The notes below the pieces were generated by a model. It saw only the letters and a list, made by a program, of their open reading frames with translations, had not been told where the DNA came from and ran no database searches. The translations under genes were made by a program, and so were the position numbers. This document shows positions 26,001-34,234 of a DNA stretch of 64,000 nt, piece by piece (position 1 is the stretch's first letter; each line of letters starts with the position of its first letter). Source of the DNA: Longimonas halophila (GTDB lineage Bacteria; Bacteroidota; Rhodothermia; Rhodothermales; Salinibacteraceae); NCBI RefSeq assembly GCF_002554705.1, contig NZ_PDEP01000013.1, positions 1 through 64,000 of the forward strand. The letters run 5' to 3'.

Positions 26001-26514
26001 ACGCAACGCCATGCTGTCCACCATCGACAGCAAATGGACCGACCACCTGCGCGAGCTCGACGAGCTCAAAGAAGGTATTGGCCTGCGCTCCTATGGGCGC
26101 AAAGACCCCGTCGTCGAGTACAAGATGGAGGCGTTCGACCTCTTTGCCGACATGATGGAAGAGATCGGCAACGACGTGGTCTCGCTCGCCTTCCGGTCGG
26201 GCCCCGTCGTCAACGATGCCACTCCGCAAGACAGCACCAGCGAGCCCAAGAGCCGCCTGGACCGCCGCCGCGCCAAAACGCAGCACGACAGCGCCGAACC
26301 CTCATACGGCGTGCAAGCCGGACAGGGCGAGGGCGGAGACGGGGCCGCCGAGCGCGACCCAAGCGTCGACAAGCAAGCCCCTGTCACCGTAGCCGACGAG
26401 CCCGGGCGCAACGACTACGTCAAAGTCCGCAACAACAGCACCGGCGAAACGGCAGAGATGAAGTATAAACACGCCAAGAAGAAAATCAAGCAGGGCTGGT
26501 CGCTCGTTTCATAA
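23008..26514 (+). CDS. secA: Preprotein translocase ATPase SecA
   Basis: SecA drives proteins through SecYEG. The 1168-aa protein starts MFEWLKNLFGDPNERRLKKI and has Walker A in EMKTGEGKTLVAIL (about 187-198), the DEAD-like box IIDEIDSVLIDEARTP (about 295), the second helicase domain NMAGRGTDIKISDEVRELGG with GSERHESRRIDLQLRGRAGR, and the helical scaffold. It is longer than proteobacterial SecA (about 900 aa) because of an acidic insertion near residues 70-130 and another near 330-500, as in Bacteroidota. The usual C-terminal zinc-binding CxCxnCH motif is absent; the tail is VKVRNNSTGETAEMKYKHAKK. The ATG at 23008 gives the family N-terminus; the long upstream open frame overlaps porQ and is not coding. 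Confidence 0.97.
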   Translation: MFEWLKNLFGDPNERRLKKIWPVVDEINEIYDTLQDLTDDELRAKTEAFREQLHEAVADIEARQDEINERLRRAPSAATAELIEEADVGGDGQPGTDPRADFDPITLEEREDLYDELDELEEDWLAITEEEMDALLPEAFAVMKETCRRMLGETWQAGGAQIEWDMIPYDVQLLGGVVLHHGNIAEMKTGEGKTLVAILPLYLNALADRGCHLVTVNPYLAERDAEWMKPLFEFHGLSVDVIDRYDPHSEERRAAYQSDVTYGTNNEFGFDYLRDNSFVVRPSQLQQRGHHFAIIDEIDSVLIDEARTPLIISGPVPDQENDQYQEWRDPVQKVVQAQKRLVKKLTREAKDLLEARDEAQEAGNKSEANELEEEAGLSLLRASRGYPRLDALKSLLQEQGVERLRQKTEYFYLQENAKNMPFVDQELYFALDEKQRTVELTAKGREYIAQIRGETEDLFVLPEVGQEIAELEDEHAERVAELEADLRGRSDLSSEERDERLVEQKQELQMELQEQKRSIYNTYSERAGVLHAIEQLLKAFTLYERDMEYIVQDGKVQIVDEHTGRVLDGRRYSQGLHQAIEAKEEVEVQSATQTYASVTLQNYFRMYDKLSGMTGTAETEAEEFGEIYNLDVVVVPTNEPIRRDDKDDLVFRTRHEKYDAVVNKVKEYNENGQPVLVGSASVEVSEQISRMLKREGLRHNVLNAKQDRAKQESQVVAEAGQKGAITIATNMAGRGTDIKISDEVRELGGLAIIGSERHESRRIDLQLRGRAGRQGDPGESQFYVSLEDDLMRMFGSDRVAKIMDRMNWEEGVPITHKYINKSIKRAQSKVEQNNYAIRKRQLEYDDVLNAQREVIYKRRRQALTGERFHGQMLSMLHELCEAIVAEYYGDGNIAGLREELLRVLAFDFEIDRETFVQLGEDGVAMRVFEEASEHYHQKRQALAQPFYERLNGLKEERGEDTPNQVYVDFTDGQRLLRAVADVEAALETDGQEINDALERNAMLSTIDSKWTDHLRELDELKEGIGLRSYGRKDPVVEYKMEAFDLFADMMEEIGNDVVSLAFRSGPVVNDATPQDSTSEPKSRLDRRRAKTQHDSAEPSYGVQAGQGEGGDGAAERDPSVDKQAPVTVADEPGRNDYVKVRNNSTGETAEMKYKHAKKKIKQGWSLVS

Positions 26515-26741
26515 GCCGCCCCAGGCAGCCATGCCGGGTCGTCCAGGTGCTTCATCTGCAACGGCCCCGTGATTGCGTCCGAAATATGTTGTAGGTTGGA
26601 AGCAAAGGGCCGCCGCTGGGCCCCTCCGTATCGTCCGCTCCCCGCTTGGCTGCGCGCTGCGTGCAGCTCCGGGCGTCTCGGAGGTCCAGGGTGCGTGCCC
26701 CCTCCCGTGTGGATTCCTGATTCCAATGCTGCCCCGGTCCT

Positions 26742-28451
26742 ATGCTTCGATCCTTATACGTCAAGGATTACGCGCTCATCGAAGAGCTTGAGGTCACCTT
26801 CGACAGCGGGCTCAACATCATCACCGGCGAAACCGGCGCAGGCAAATCCATCTTGATGGGCGCACTCAGCATGATCCTGGGCGATCGTGCTTCCACCGAC
26901 CGCCTCCGGGAAGGCGCTAAGAAAGCCATCATCGAGGGCATCTTCGACGAGGCCGACACCCCGCGCATCCGCAAGCTCCTTACCGAGCACACCATCGACA
27001 CCGAGCCGCTGCCGCGCATCATCTTGCGCCGTCAGCTCACCGAATACGGAAGCCGAGGCTTTATCAACGACACCCCGGCCACGCTCGACGTGATGCGCGG
27101 CGTGGCCGCCGAACTTATCGACCTGCACGGCCAGCATGAGCACCAGTCGCTGCTCAAGGTCGAAACGCACCGCGCCATGATCGACAGCTTTGGCGGACTG
27201 GGTGGGCTCATTGACCAGTACGAGGCGCGCTACCACGAGGTGGACCAGCTTATTCAGGAGCGCACCGAAATGGCCGAGCGCAAGCGCGAGCTTAGCCAGC
27301 AGCGCGAGCTGTACGAGTTCCAGATCAAAGAAATCGACGAGGTCGACCCCCAGCCCGGCGAGGAAGACGACCTGAAGGCCGAACGCCGCGTGCTTGAAAA
27401 CGCGGAGCACCTCTACGCCTCCACCTCGCGCCTGTACGACATGCTCTATACCGATGAGCACGCCGTACACGACAAGATTGTGGTGGCGCGCAATACACTG
27501 CAAGACCTGGCGCGCATCGACCAGACGTTCGAGGAGCAGCTTGACGAAATCAAGTCGGTGCAGATTGTGGTGAGCGAGCTGGCCAGCTTTCTGCAGGACT
27601 ACAACGCGCACGTCGAGTTCGACCCCGACCGGCTGCAGCGGATTCGCGAGCGCATTGCTGAGCTGGAGCGCCTGAAGCGCAAGTACGGCGGCACGCTCCA
27701 GGCGGTGCTGGAGCATCGCGAGGAGATCGGCGAGAAGTACGCGCTGGCCAACGACTTCTCAGGAGCGCTGGAGCGTCTCACCGAGCAGATCAACGATGCC
27801 CGCGCCCGCCTCTCCGATGCCGCTCAGCGCCTCTCTGACAAGCGCAAGGAAGTGGCCGAACGCGTCGAAGAGGCTGTCGAACGTGAGCTGGAGGCGCTGG
27901 GCATGCCCGACAGCCAGTTCGAGGTGCGCTTCGAACGCACTGCCGACGCCGATGGCTGGATCACCATCGACGGCACATGCTACCGCGCCTTTCGCCATGG
28001 CATTGACCAGATGGCGTTCTACATCTCGACCAATGTCGGCGTAGACCCCAAACCGCTGGTCCAGGTGGCCTCGGGCGGCGAAATCAGCCGCATCATGCTG
28101 GCGCTCAAGACCATTTTAGCCAAGAGCGAGCGCCTGCCCATTCTTGTGTTCGACGAGATTGACACCGGCATCTCGGGCGATATGGCGCGCCGCGTGGGCG
28201 AGAGCATGTACAACCTGGCACGCTACCACCAGATCATCACCATTACGCACCTGCCCCAGATTGCGGCCCTCGGCGATGTGCACTTCCGCGTCGAGAAAGA
28301 GGTAGTCGACGAGCGCACTCGCAGCACCATCGTGCGGCTGAGCGACGACGAGCAGGCCGAGCAGGTCGCCTCGCTCATCAGCGGCACCGACGTCACCGAC
28401 GCCGCCCTGACGAACGCCCGCGAACTCATGGACACCCGCCCGGATGCGTAG
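26742..28451 (+). CDS. recN: DNA repair protein RecN
   Basis: RecN is an SMC-like ATPase acting in double-strand break repair. The 569-aa protein begins MLRSLYVKDYALIEELEVTF with Walker A GETGAGKSILMGALS at 29-43. A central coiled coil follows (residues about 150-370), then the signature ASGGEISRIMLALK and Walker B PILVFDEIDTGISG (about 466-479). It follows secA by 227 bp. SOS-type control is usual for RecN in other bacteria, but I see no LexA box here. Confidence 0.96.
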   Translation: MLRSLYVKDYALIEELEVTFDSGLNIITGETGAGKSILMGALSMILGDRASTDRLREGAKKAIIEGIFDEADTPRIRKLLTEHTIDTEPLPRIILRRQLTEYGSRGFINDTPATLDVMRGVAAELIDLHGQHEHQSLLKVETHRAMIDSFGGLGGLIDQYEARYHEVDQLIQERTEMAERKRELSQQRELYEFQIKEIDEVDPQPGEEDDLKAERRVLENAEHLYASTSRLYDMLYTDEHAVHDKIVVARNTLQDLARIDQTFEEQLDEIKSVQIVVSELASFLQDYNAHVEFDPDRLQRIRERIAELERLKRKYGGTLQAVLEHREEIGEKYALANDFSGALERLTEQINDARARLSDAAQRLSDKRKEVAERVEEAVERELEALGMPDSQFEVRFERTADADGWITIDGTCYRAFRHGIDQMAFYISTNVGVDPKPLVQVASGGEISRIMLALKTILAKSERLPILVFDEIDTGISGDMARRVGESMYNLARYHQIITITHLPQIAALGDVHFRVEKEVVDERTRSTIVRLSDDEQAEQVASLISGTDVTDAALTNARELMDTRPDA

Positions 28452-28682
28452 TGCTGCGTCAATGCTTATTGGAGTGGTCAACTTGGAATGATCCTCCGAC
28501 GAAGCCTGTCATGGTGAGCTCCGTCGAACCATCTCCTCGGTGTTTGGCGGCTCCCGTTCAGGACGAGCACTTCCTGTGTATCCACCTGTATTTGATAGTG
28601 GATACGGTAGCATTTGGCACGCGATACAGCTATGTTTGAGAATCGTATCCATGTATCCGACACGCACCATTCCTTCCTGCTT

Positions 28683-30113
28683 ATGCCTACCCCCTCCATC
28701 ACATTTGGCACCGACGGCTGGCGCGCCATTATTGCCGACGGCTATACGACCGAGACGCTCGACCGCGTCGCCTGTGCAACAGCGGCCTGGGTGCGTAGCG
28801 AATACGGCGATACCGCTTCGGTCGTGCTCGGCTACGACACGCGCTTCATGAGCGATGTGTTTGCCGGGCGCACTGCCCGGCGTCTGGCGCAACACGGCGT
28901 GCAGGTGCATCTGGCCGATGGATTCGTGCCTACGCCTGCCGTAAGCTGGGGCACGCTACAGATGGAGGCCGACGCGGGAATCGTCATCACCGCCAGCCAC
29001 AACCCGCCGCACTACAACGGCTTTAAGCTCAAAGCCGACTTTGGCGGTCCCGCCCCGCCTGCGATGGTGAGTGCAGTAGAGGCCAAGATCCCGGGCGTTG
29101 AGGTGCCCGCCACCCTGCCTACACGGGACGCGCTGGAGGCCGACGGCATGATCATGCCCTTCGATCTGGGCGCACAGTTTCAGGACGCCCTCCGCAACGC
29201 GCTCGACATCAACGCGATTGCCGCATCAGGCGTGCAGATTGCACACGATCCCATGTTCGGCGCCGGGCAAGGACTCGTAACCGGGCTCTTGGGGGAGGCG
29301 CAGGTCACCACGCTGCACCACGAGATCAATCCCAGCTTTCAGGGCACGCCGCCCGAGCCCATTGCGCGCAACCTGGAGGCCCTGGGCGCGCTCATCCGCG
29401 ACAACGACCTGGATGTGGGCCTCGCCAACGACGGCGACGCCGACCGCATCGGCATGTTCGACGAGCAGGGCCGCTTTGTGACGTCACATCTCATTCTGTC
29501 GCTGCTCGTGAAGTATCTGCATCAGGAGCGCGGGCTGAGCGGGTCTATCGTCAAGACGTTCTCGACCACGCACATGCTCGACAAGATGGCGGCAACCTAC
29601 GGTCTGCCCATCGAGACGACGCCCATTGGGTTTAAGCATATCGCCTCGAAAATGGCTGAAGGCGATGTGCTGGTGGGAGGCGAAGAGTCGGGCGGTATTG
29701 CCGCGAAGGGACACATCCCCGAGCGCGACGGCGTGTACATCGGGCTGCTGATTGTAGAGATGATGGTGAAGCGCGACAAGACGCTCTCCGAACTGGTGGA
29801 TGAACTCTACGACGAATTCGGTCCGCACCACACCTACCGCGACGACCTACGCATTACCGATGCGCAGAAAACCGCTGCGCTGGAGCGCCTCTCTGAACAC
29901 GGCGGTCTTGATGCGGTGAACGGCCACGCCGTTACCGAACTGCAGACGCTGGACGGCTACAAGCACATCACCGCCAACGGCTGGCTGCTCATTCGTCCGT
30001 CAGGCACCGAGCCGGTGCTGCGTGTGTACTCCGAAGCCGAATCGGAAGACGCCGCACGCGCCCTCGTCAAAGACGCCAGCCGCCAACTGGGTTTGGCCGA
30101 TGCAGCGCACTAA
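28683..30113 (+). CDS. Phosphoglucomutase/phosphomannomutase family protein
   Basis: The 476-aa alpha-D-phosphohexomutase starts MPTPSITFGTDGWRAII. The phospho-serine loop is TASHNPPHYNGFKLK, the metal loop LANDGDADRIGMFD, the sugar-specificity loop GGEESGGIAAKGHIPERDG, and the phosphate-binding end RPSGTEPVLRVYSE. All functional loops are present. Substrate (glucose, mannose or glucosamine phosphate) cannot be fixed, although GEESGG favours a glucose/mannose-type enzyme. The start 28683 is chosen because it lies 10 codons before the conserved FGTDGWR. Confidence 0.94.
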   Translation: MPTPSITFGTDGWRAIIADGYTTETLDRVACATAAWVRSEYGDTASVVLGYDTRFMSDVFAGRTARRLAQHGVQVHLADGFVPTPAVSWGTLQMEADAGIVITASHNPPHYNGFKLKADFGGPAPPAMVSAVEAKIPGVEVPATLPTRDALEADGMIMPFDLGAQFQDALRNALDINAIAASGVQIAHDPMFGAGQGLVTGLLGEAQVTTLHHEINPSFQGTPPEPIARNLEALGALIRDNDLDVGLANDGDADRIGMFDEQGRFVTSHLILSLLVKYLHQERGLSGSIVKTFSTTHMLDKMAATYGLPIETTPIGFKHIASKMAEGDVLVGGEESGGIAAKGHIPERDGVYIGLLIVEMMVKRDKTLSELVDELYDEFGPHHTYRDDLRITDAQKTAALERLSEHGGLDAVNGHAVTELQTLDGYKHITANGWLLIRPSGTEPVLRVYSEAESEDAARALVKDASRQLGLADAAH

Positions 30114-30134
30114 TCGCCCGGTGCTGAGCAAAAG

Positions 30135-30179
30135 AGCGGCCCCCGTTACGCTGCCGCTTGTTGCGGAGCCGGGGCCGCT
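30135..30179 (-). terminator. Terminator hairpin at the end of the DinB-fold gene
   Basis: AGCGGCCCC (30135-30143) pairs with GGGGCCGCT (30171-30179), and on the minus strand a T run (CTTTTGC) follows. The stop codon of the gene at 30146 lies within the hairpin. It may serve the converging phosphohexomutase gene too. Confidence 0.55.
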
Positions 30180-30709
30180 GTCGAAGCGCTTTGGGAACGC
30201 GCAGCATTCAAGATCTGCTGCACAATGTCTTGGTGGTGGTCGGAGTGGATACGGGTGAACCGGAGCCACTCTGAGGCACACAGCAGGCCAAACGCCGGGT
30301 GCGGAATGCGGGCATTGGCCTCGGGGAGCGCGGGCAGATGCTCATGTAACGTCTCAAACTGCTCGCGGCTCTTCTCATAGGTAGCGCGCAGGTCCGCCCG
30401 GCTCACGCCCTGTGGCGGACGCACGGACGAACGTGCCTCGGCTTCCAGATCGCCGAACGACCCTTCTTCGAGTATACGAGCGCCGATGTCGTTCGGCGCA
30501 CCTTCTTGCACAGTTGGACCGCGATTGAGGGCTGCCAGGCGGGCAGCTTTCAGCGATTTGCTGTTCGACTGCAGAATGTGATACAGGTGCTCGGCAGGCG
30601 ACCAGCCCGAAATCGTTTCGTGTATGCTAAAGAGCACGTGCTGGGGCGCATCCAACAGCGCTTCCACTGCATCATAGAAGCCGCGAAGCATGCTGTACTC
30701 ATCCGACAT
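30146..30709 (-). CDS. DinB superfamily metalloprotein
   Basis: The 187-aa protein shows the DinB/YfiT four-helix pattern: a first helix EYSMLRGFYDAVEALLD, then GWSPAEHLYHILQSNSKS (first metal His) and near the end LRFTRIHSDHHQDIVQQIL (two further His). DinB-fold proteins are thiol-dependent transferases or related enzymes, some acting with bacillithiol or mycothiol. The three histidines suggest an intact metal site. Start 30709 gives MSDEYSML; the upstream extension in the same frame is probably not translated. A Pro/Ala/Gln tail ends the protein. Confidence 0.82.
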   Translation of the reverse strand: MSDEYSMLRGFYDAVEALLDAPQHVLFSIHETISGWSPAEHLYHILQSNSKSLKAARLAALNRGPTVQEGAPNDIGARILEEGSFGDLEAEARSSVRPPQGVSRADLRATYEKSREQFETLHEHLPALPEANARIPHPAFGLLCASEWLRFTRIHSDHHQDIVQQILNAARSQSASTAAPAPQQAAA

Positions 30710-30985
30710 AATAAGCGTCGGATTACTGGAGTAAGGAACCATGGGAATGCTGTCGATCAACAAACAATACAAGTACGGACAGATTTACAGTGCATCCACA
30801 TTATTTTCACCGAAATCCTGTACTACAATCGAAGATCGTGTGCAGAGATCCGTAGTTGGTCACAAAAAATCCACAACTCATCTATTAACTCCCAGTGTTC
30901 GCTTTTTTGTTACCCAATGCGTACACTTTTGGAGTGGGTAAGGACGGAATACACAATCTCTTTCACGACACCACACGTCAAACGC

Positions 30986-31192
30986 ATGGCTGAACAAGGA
31001 TCGGGCGGAAACGTCATCGCAGCACTGGCCAGCTTTTTCATTGCAGGACTGGGTCAACTTCTACAGGGACGTCTGGTACCGGCTGCTGTTCACGTAGTAG
31101 CTTCGGTTGCTATTTGGGTTGTGTCCTTTGGGACGATGGGCTGGGTCGTACACCTCTATTCAGCCTACGACGCGGCTACCTGGTCGGAATGA
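30986..31192 (+). CDS. Small membrane protein (TM2-like)
   Basis: The 68-aa protein has two hydrophobic segments (VIAALASFFIAGLGQLLQG and AAVHVVASVAIWVVSFGTM) around a short loop, with the SFFIAGLGQLLQGR pattern seen in TM2-domain and related small membrane proteins. Function is unknown. It begins at ATG 30986; the longer frame to the left is not supported. The preceding 276 bp (30710-30985) hold no other gene I can support. Confidence 0.7.
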   Translation: MAEQGSGGNVIAALASFFIAGLGQLLQGRLVPAAVHVVASVAIWVVSFGTMGWVVHLYSAYDAATWSE

Positions 31193-31252
31193 GTCGGATC
31201 TCGTATGGCAATATCATACGGCGAAAGTTGTGCTTAGAGCGTGCCCAAACAC

Positions 31253-31291
31253 ACAAAACCCCCTGCTGGTCAGCCGATCAACAGGGGGTTG
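31253..31291 (-). terminator. Rho-independent terminator of ssrA
   Basis: AACCCCCTG (31257-31265) pairs with CAGGGGGTT (31282-31290) and is followed on the minus strand by TTTTGTGT. It lies about 40 bp past the 3' end of the tmRNA gene. Confidence 0.8.
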
Positions 31292-31331
31292 TGCCATGCT
31301 GCGAATGCAGCACAGCAAGTGCAAATAGATG

Positions 31332-31698
31332 TGGAGATGCCGGGAGTCGAACCCGGGTCCGAATGGCCGCTCGTGTCGAGCATCTACCTTCATAGTGGTT
31401 CTATTTCAATGTCGCGGCTCCTCTCCAGCCAAACCACGAGGCCAGAGGAGTGCCAAGGCTGATCAAGTTTCACCACAGTACATCCAGCCGGAATATGTGT
31501 GGCTATTCTGTCTAATATGATGTCTCAGGCAAACCGACAGACAAGCCTGACAGGAGACAGATGGGGGCTGTTACGCCGCCATCGCGTACGTGTAATCGTC
31601 CGCATTTACAAGTTCCTAACGAGATTAACGAGCATATTAGGCAGCTCGGAAGGACAGCCCGCCGCGCGATTACCACCCGTCGAAGCCGTGTCATCCCC
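31332..31698 (-). ncRNA. ssrA: tmRNA (SsrA)
   Basis: tmRNA rescues stalled ribosomes and tags the product for proteolysis. On the minus strand the 5' end reads GGGGATGACACGGCTTCGAC and the 3' end carries the tRNA-like GGGTTCGACTCCCGG T arm and acceptor CATCTCC, pairing with GGGGATG. The internal reading frame encodes a tag ending ADDYTYAMAA before TAA near 31573-31575. The CCA end is not encoded. A terminator hairpin follows. Length is about 367 nt, normal for the one-piece form. Open frames crossing this region are not genes. Confidence 0.94.
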
Positions 31699-31920
31699 AT
31701 ATGTGAAAGAGCAACCCGCCAGCAGAATGATGTACTCTCTGCCTTTGGGATAGACAGTCTAATCACTTCTACATCCTTTGTTCCAGCGTCTACGCAGATG
31801 CACCGCCCGTTACTGGACAGGGGCATCTGTGAAGCTCCGATCGAGCAACCGTCTTTGGTGCGATTCGTTATGCACCTTTCCACACGCACGCTACTCTGTT
31901 TCGACCTGCTCTGGCCTCTC

Positions 31921-32817
31921 ATGCCAACCCACCCCGACGATTCGCCTCGCAACGGTTCGCCGCGCAACGATTCGATCTACGATGCGCAATACCGTGAGCC
32001 TAAGGCGCACACCGAGCGCTACGCCGACCTTGCATCCATTGTGCGACAGCTGCGCCAGGACTGTCCGTGGGACCGCGAGCAGACCCACGTATCCGTTAAA
32101 CATCTGCTTATCGAAGAAGCCTACGAGGTCGTCGAGGCCATCGAGTCGGGCGATCCGACGGCGCTGCAGCAGGAATTAGGGGATGTGCTGCTGCACGTAC
32201 TCTTCCACAGCACAATTGCCGAGGAGGCCGGGCGCTTTACCGTGCAAGACGTCATCGATGCCGAAATCGATAAGCTGGTGCGGCGCCATCCGCACGTGTT
32301 TGGCGACCTGGAGACCGACGACCCCGACGCGGTGCTCGCGAATTGGGAGCGCATCAAGCAGCAGGAATCCAACCATGAGGACGCTGATGATGCTCTGAAG
32401 TCAGCGCTCGACGGCGTGCCTGCGCAGCTTCCCTCGCTCTTGCGCGCCTTTCGGATGCAGGAGAAAGCCGCAGGCGTGGGCTTCGACTTCCCAAACCCGC
32501 AGGCCACCTGGGCGAAGGTCGAGGAAGAACTTGCCGAGTTTGAGGAGGCTGATGCGTCCGATGATGACAAGGCGCGCGCGCAGGAGTTTGGCGACCTGCT
32601 CTTTGCGCTGGTCAACTACGCACGGCAGGTTGGAATAAACCCGGAAAACGCACTGCGCGGCACGAACGCGCGCTTCCAGGAGCGCTTTCAGTACATCGAA
32701 GCGCAGTTACACGCCAACGACCAGTCGTGGGACGATGTCTCGCTCGCTGAGGCCGACACCCTCTGGGACGAGGCAAAGACCGCGCTGCGCTCGCCTTCTG
32801 CTTCCAACGCCTCCTGA
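31921..32817 (+). CDS. mazG: Nucleoside triphosphate pyrophosphohydrolase MazG
   Basis: MazG hydrolyses NTPs to NMP and pyrophosphate and clears non-canonical nucleotides. The 298-aa protein has two MazG domains. The first is CPWDREQTHVSVKHLLIEEAYEVVEAI with QELGDVLLHVLFHS. The second is VGFDFPNPQATWAKVEEELAEFEEA with EFGDLLFALVNYAR. The EExxE and ExxD metal motifs are visible in both. Start 31921 (MPTHPDDSPRNG) is preferred because the frame upstream runs into the tmRNA gene. The polyketide synthase gene begins 3 bp after its stop, so they are probably one transcript. Confidence 0.94.
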   Translation: MPTHPDDSPRNGSPRNDSIYDAQYREPKAHTERYADLASIVRQLRQDCPWDREQTHVSVKHLLIEEAYEVVEAIESGDPTALQQELGDVLLHVLFHSTIAEEAGRFTVQDVIDAEIDKLVRRHPHVFGDLETDDPDAVLANWERIKQQESNHEDADDALKSALDGVPAQLPSLLRAFRMQEKAAGVGFDFPNPQATWAKVEEELAEFEEADASDDDKARAQEFGDLLFALVNYARQVGINPENALRGTNARFQERFQYIEAQLHANDQSWDDVSLAEADTLWDEAKTALRSPSASNAS

Positions 32818-32820
32818 CAC

Positions 32821-33912
32821 ATGCCTACGGTGCTCGACACCATTGCCACGGCCAACCCGCCGACGCGCAAGCCACAGCCCGACGCAGCGGCCTTCATGCA
32901 GCGCATCACCTCGCTGCCCGAACGGCTACGCTCCCGCATCCCCGCCATCTACCGCGGCACGGCCATCGACCAGCGGCACTCGGCTATTGCCGACTTCGCC
33001 AAAGACGATCCGTCAGAGTTCACGTTCTTCCCACCGACCTGGTCGCTTGAACCGGCCCCCTCTACGTCCGATCGCAACGCCAAGTATCGCGAGGCGATCC
33101 TACCGCTCACGCAGCGGGCCGCCCGCCAGGCCCTTGCGCAGTCGGATACCGCAGCCGAAGACATCACCCACGTCATCGGCGTAAGCTGCACCGGGTTTTT
33201 TGCGCCCGGATTCGACATCCATCTCGTCAAAGAACTGGGGCTGCCGCCCACCACGCAGCGCACGTTTATCGGATTCATGGGCTGCTACGCGGCGTTCAAC
33301 GCGCTCCGTGTAGCCCACAGCTTCTGCCAGTCGCAGCCCGATGCGCGCGTGCTCATTGTGTGCGCCGAGCTGTGCACGCTCCACTTTCAGGTGAACGATG
33401 CGCTCGAAACCGCTGTTGTCAACGCGCTCTTCGCCGACGGATGCGCCGCGGCCATCGTCTCGCAGCGCGACACGGTGCCTGCAGGCGTGCTTGAGTACGT
33501 CGACTCCCGCACCACGATGGACGACAACTCCATGGATCACATGACATGGGATATCGGCGATACGGGCTTCCAGATGGGTCTCTCCTCCCGCGTGCCTCGC
33601 GTCATTGCCGACCACCTGCCCGGCTACGTGGATGCGCTCGTGCCCAACGAGGCCACCGTTGACTTCTGGGCCATTCATCCCGGCGGACGTGCTATTGTCG
33701 ATAAAGCGCAGAAGGTCTTGGGGCTATCGGATGCGAAGGTGCACGACTCGCTGGAGGTCTTGCGCAACTACGGCAACATGAGTTCGCCCACCATTCTGTT
33801 CGTTCTGAAGCGCATGCTGGAGCGCGGTCCACAAACCGGCACGCATGGCGTGGCCATGGCCTTCGGTCCGGGTCTCACGATTGAAGGCGCGCTGTGGAAG
33901 TGGGGTGGGTGA
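32821..33912 (+). CDS. Type III polyketide synthase (chalcone synthase-like)
   Basis: The 363-aa ketosynthase has the catalytic triad of the chalcone/stilbene synthase family: Cys in TFIGFMGCYAAFNALRVA (near residue 160), His in FWAIHPGGRAIVDKA (near 285) and Asn in LRNYGNMSSPTILF (near 320). The ending AMAFGPGLTIEGALWKW is also typical. Such enzymes extend an acyl-CoA with malonyl-CoA to make alkylresorcinols, alkylpyrones or related compounds. The adjacent genes do not reveal the product: no methyltransferase or oxidase follows. It starts 3 bp after mazG. Confidence 0.93.
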   Translation: MPTVLDTIATANPPTRKPQPDAAAFMQRITSLPERLRSRIPAIYRGTAIDQRHSAIADFAKDDPSEFTFFPPTWSLEPAPSTSDRNAKYREAILPLTQRAARQALAQSDTAAEDITHVIGVSCTGFFAPGFDIHLVKELGLPPTTQRTFIGFMGCYAAFNALRVAHSFCQSQPDARVLIVCAELCTLHFQVNDALETAVVNALFADGCAAAIVSQRDTVPAGVLEYVDSRTTMDDNSMDHMTWDIGDTGFQMGLSSRVPRVIADHLPGYVDALVPNEATVDFWAIHPGGRAIVDKAQKVLGLSDAKVHDSLEVLRNYGNMSSPTILFVLKRMLERGPQTGTHGVAMAFGPGLTIEGALWKWGG

Positions 33913-34009
33913 AGGATGGATGGATGGACGGGGAGATTAGGAAACTAACGCCTACCGAGCCAGCGTTGAAGATCGAAAGAATGCAATTTCGCATTGGTAG
34001 CACACCGTT

Positions 34010-34234
34010 ATGGCCGCAAAAGCAACGACATGCCGGATTGACGAGGAGGCAAAGCTAACGCTTCCTGAAGAGATGATGACGCGAAGTCGCATCACAAAGG
34101 GAGATCGCGTCCAAATCATTGAGACGGATCAGGGACTTCTCATTACGCCGTACGATCCCACACTGGAGGAAGCACTGGAGCTCTACAAAGAAGGAGCTGA
34201 ATCGTACAACGATGCCCTTCGTGATTTAGCGTGA
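34010..34234 (+). CDS. AbrB/MazE-type antitoxin
   Basis: This 74-aa protein has the swapped-hairpin AbrB DNA-binding pattern in its first half (CRIDEEAKLTLPEEMMTRSR, ITKGDRVQIIETDQGLLI). The C-terminal tail EALELYKEGAESYNDALRDL should wrap the toxin. The TGA stop overlaps the GTG start of the Doc-like gene by 4 bases (GTGA), the usual coupling of antitoxin and toxin. It probably binds the promoter upstream and represses the pair. Confidence 0.82.
   Translation: MAAKATTCRIDEEAKLTLPEEMMTRSRITKGDRVQIIETDQGLLITPYDPTLEEALELYKEGAESYNDALRDLA

Noticed and set aside
23836..26286. An 816-codon open frame antisense to secA
   Set aside because: It mirrors the third-position GC bias of secA and has no recognisable domain; secA itself is certain. 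The same holds for other long antisense frames, for example 8591-9568, 9980-11593, 18076-19635 and 42804-43895.
26552..26764. Short open frame with GARTLDLRDARSC
   Set aside because: It resembles common spurious predictions in GC-rich intergenic DNA and has no start or homology that I can support.
30780..30900. Possible DnaA-box cluster (ATCCACA motifs) suggesting an origin
   Set aside because: Only two weak matches are present, with no dnaA or dnaN nearby.
31561..31920. Extended N-terminus of mazG
   Set aside because: This part of the frame overlaps the tmRNA gene on the other strand; the MazG family starts near 31921.
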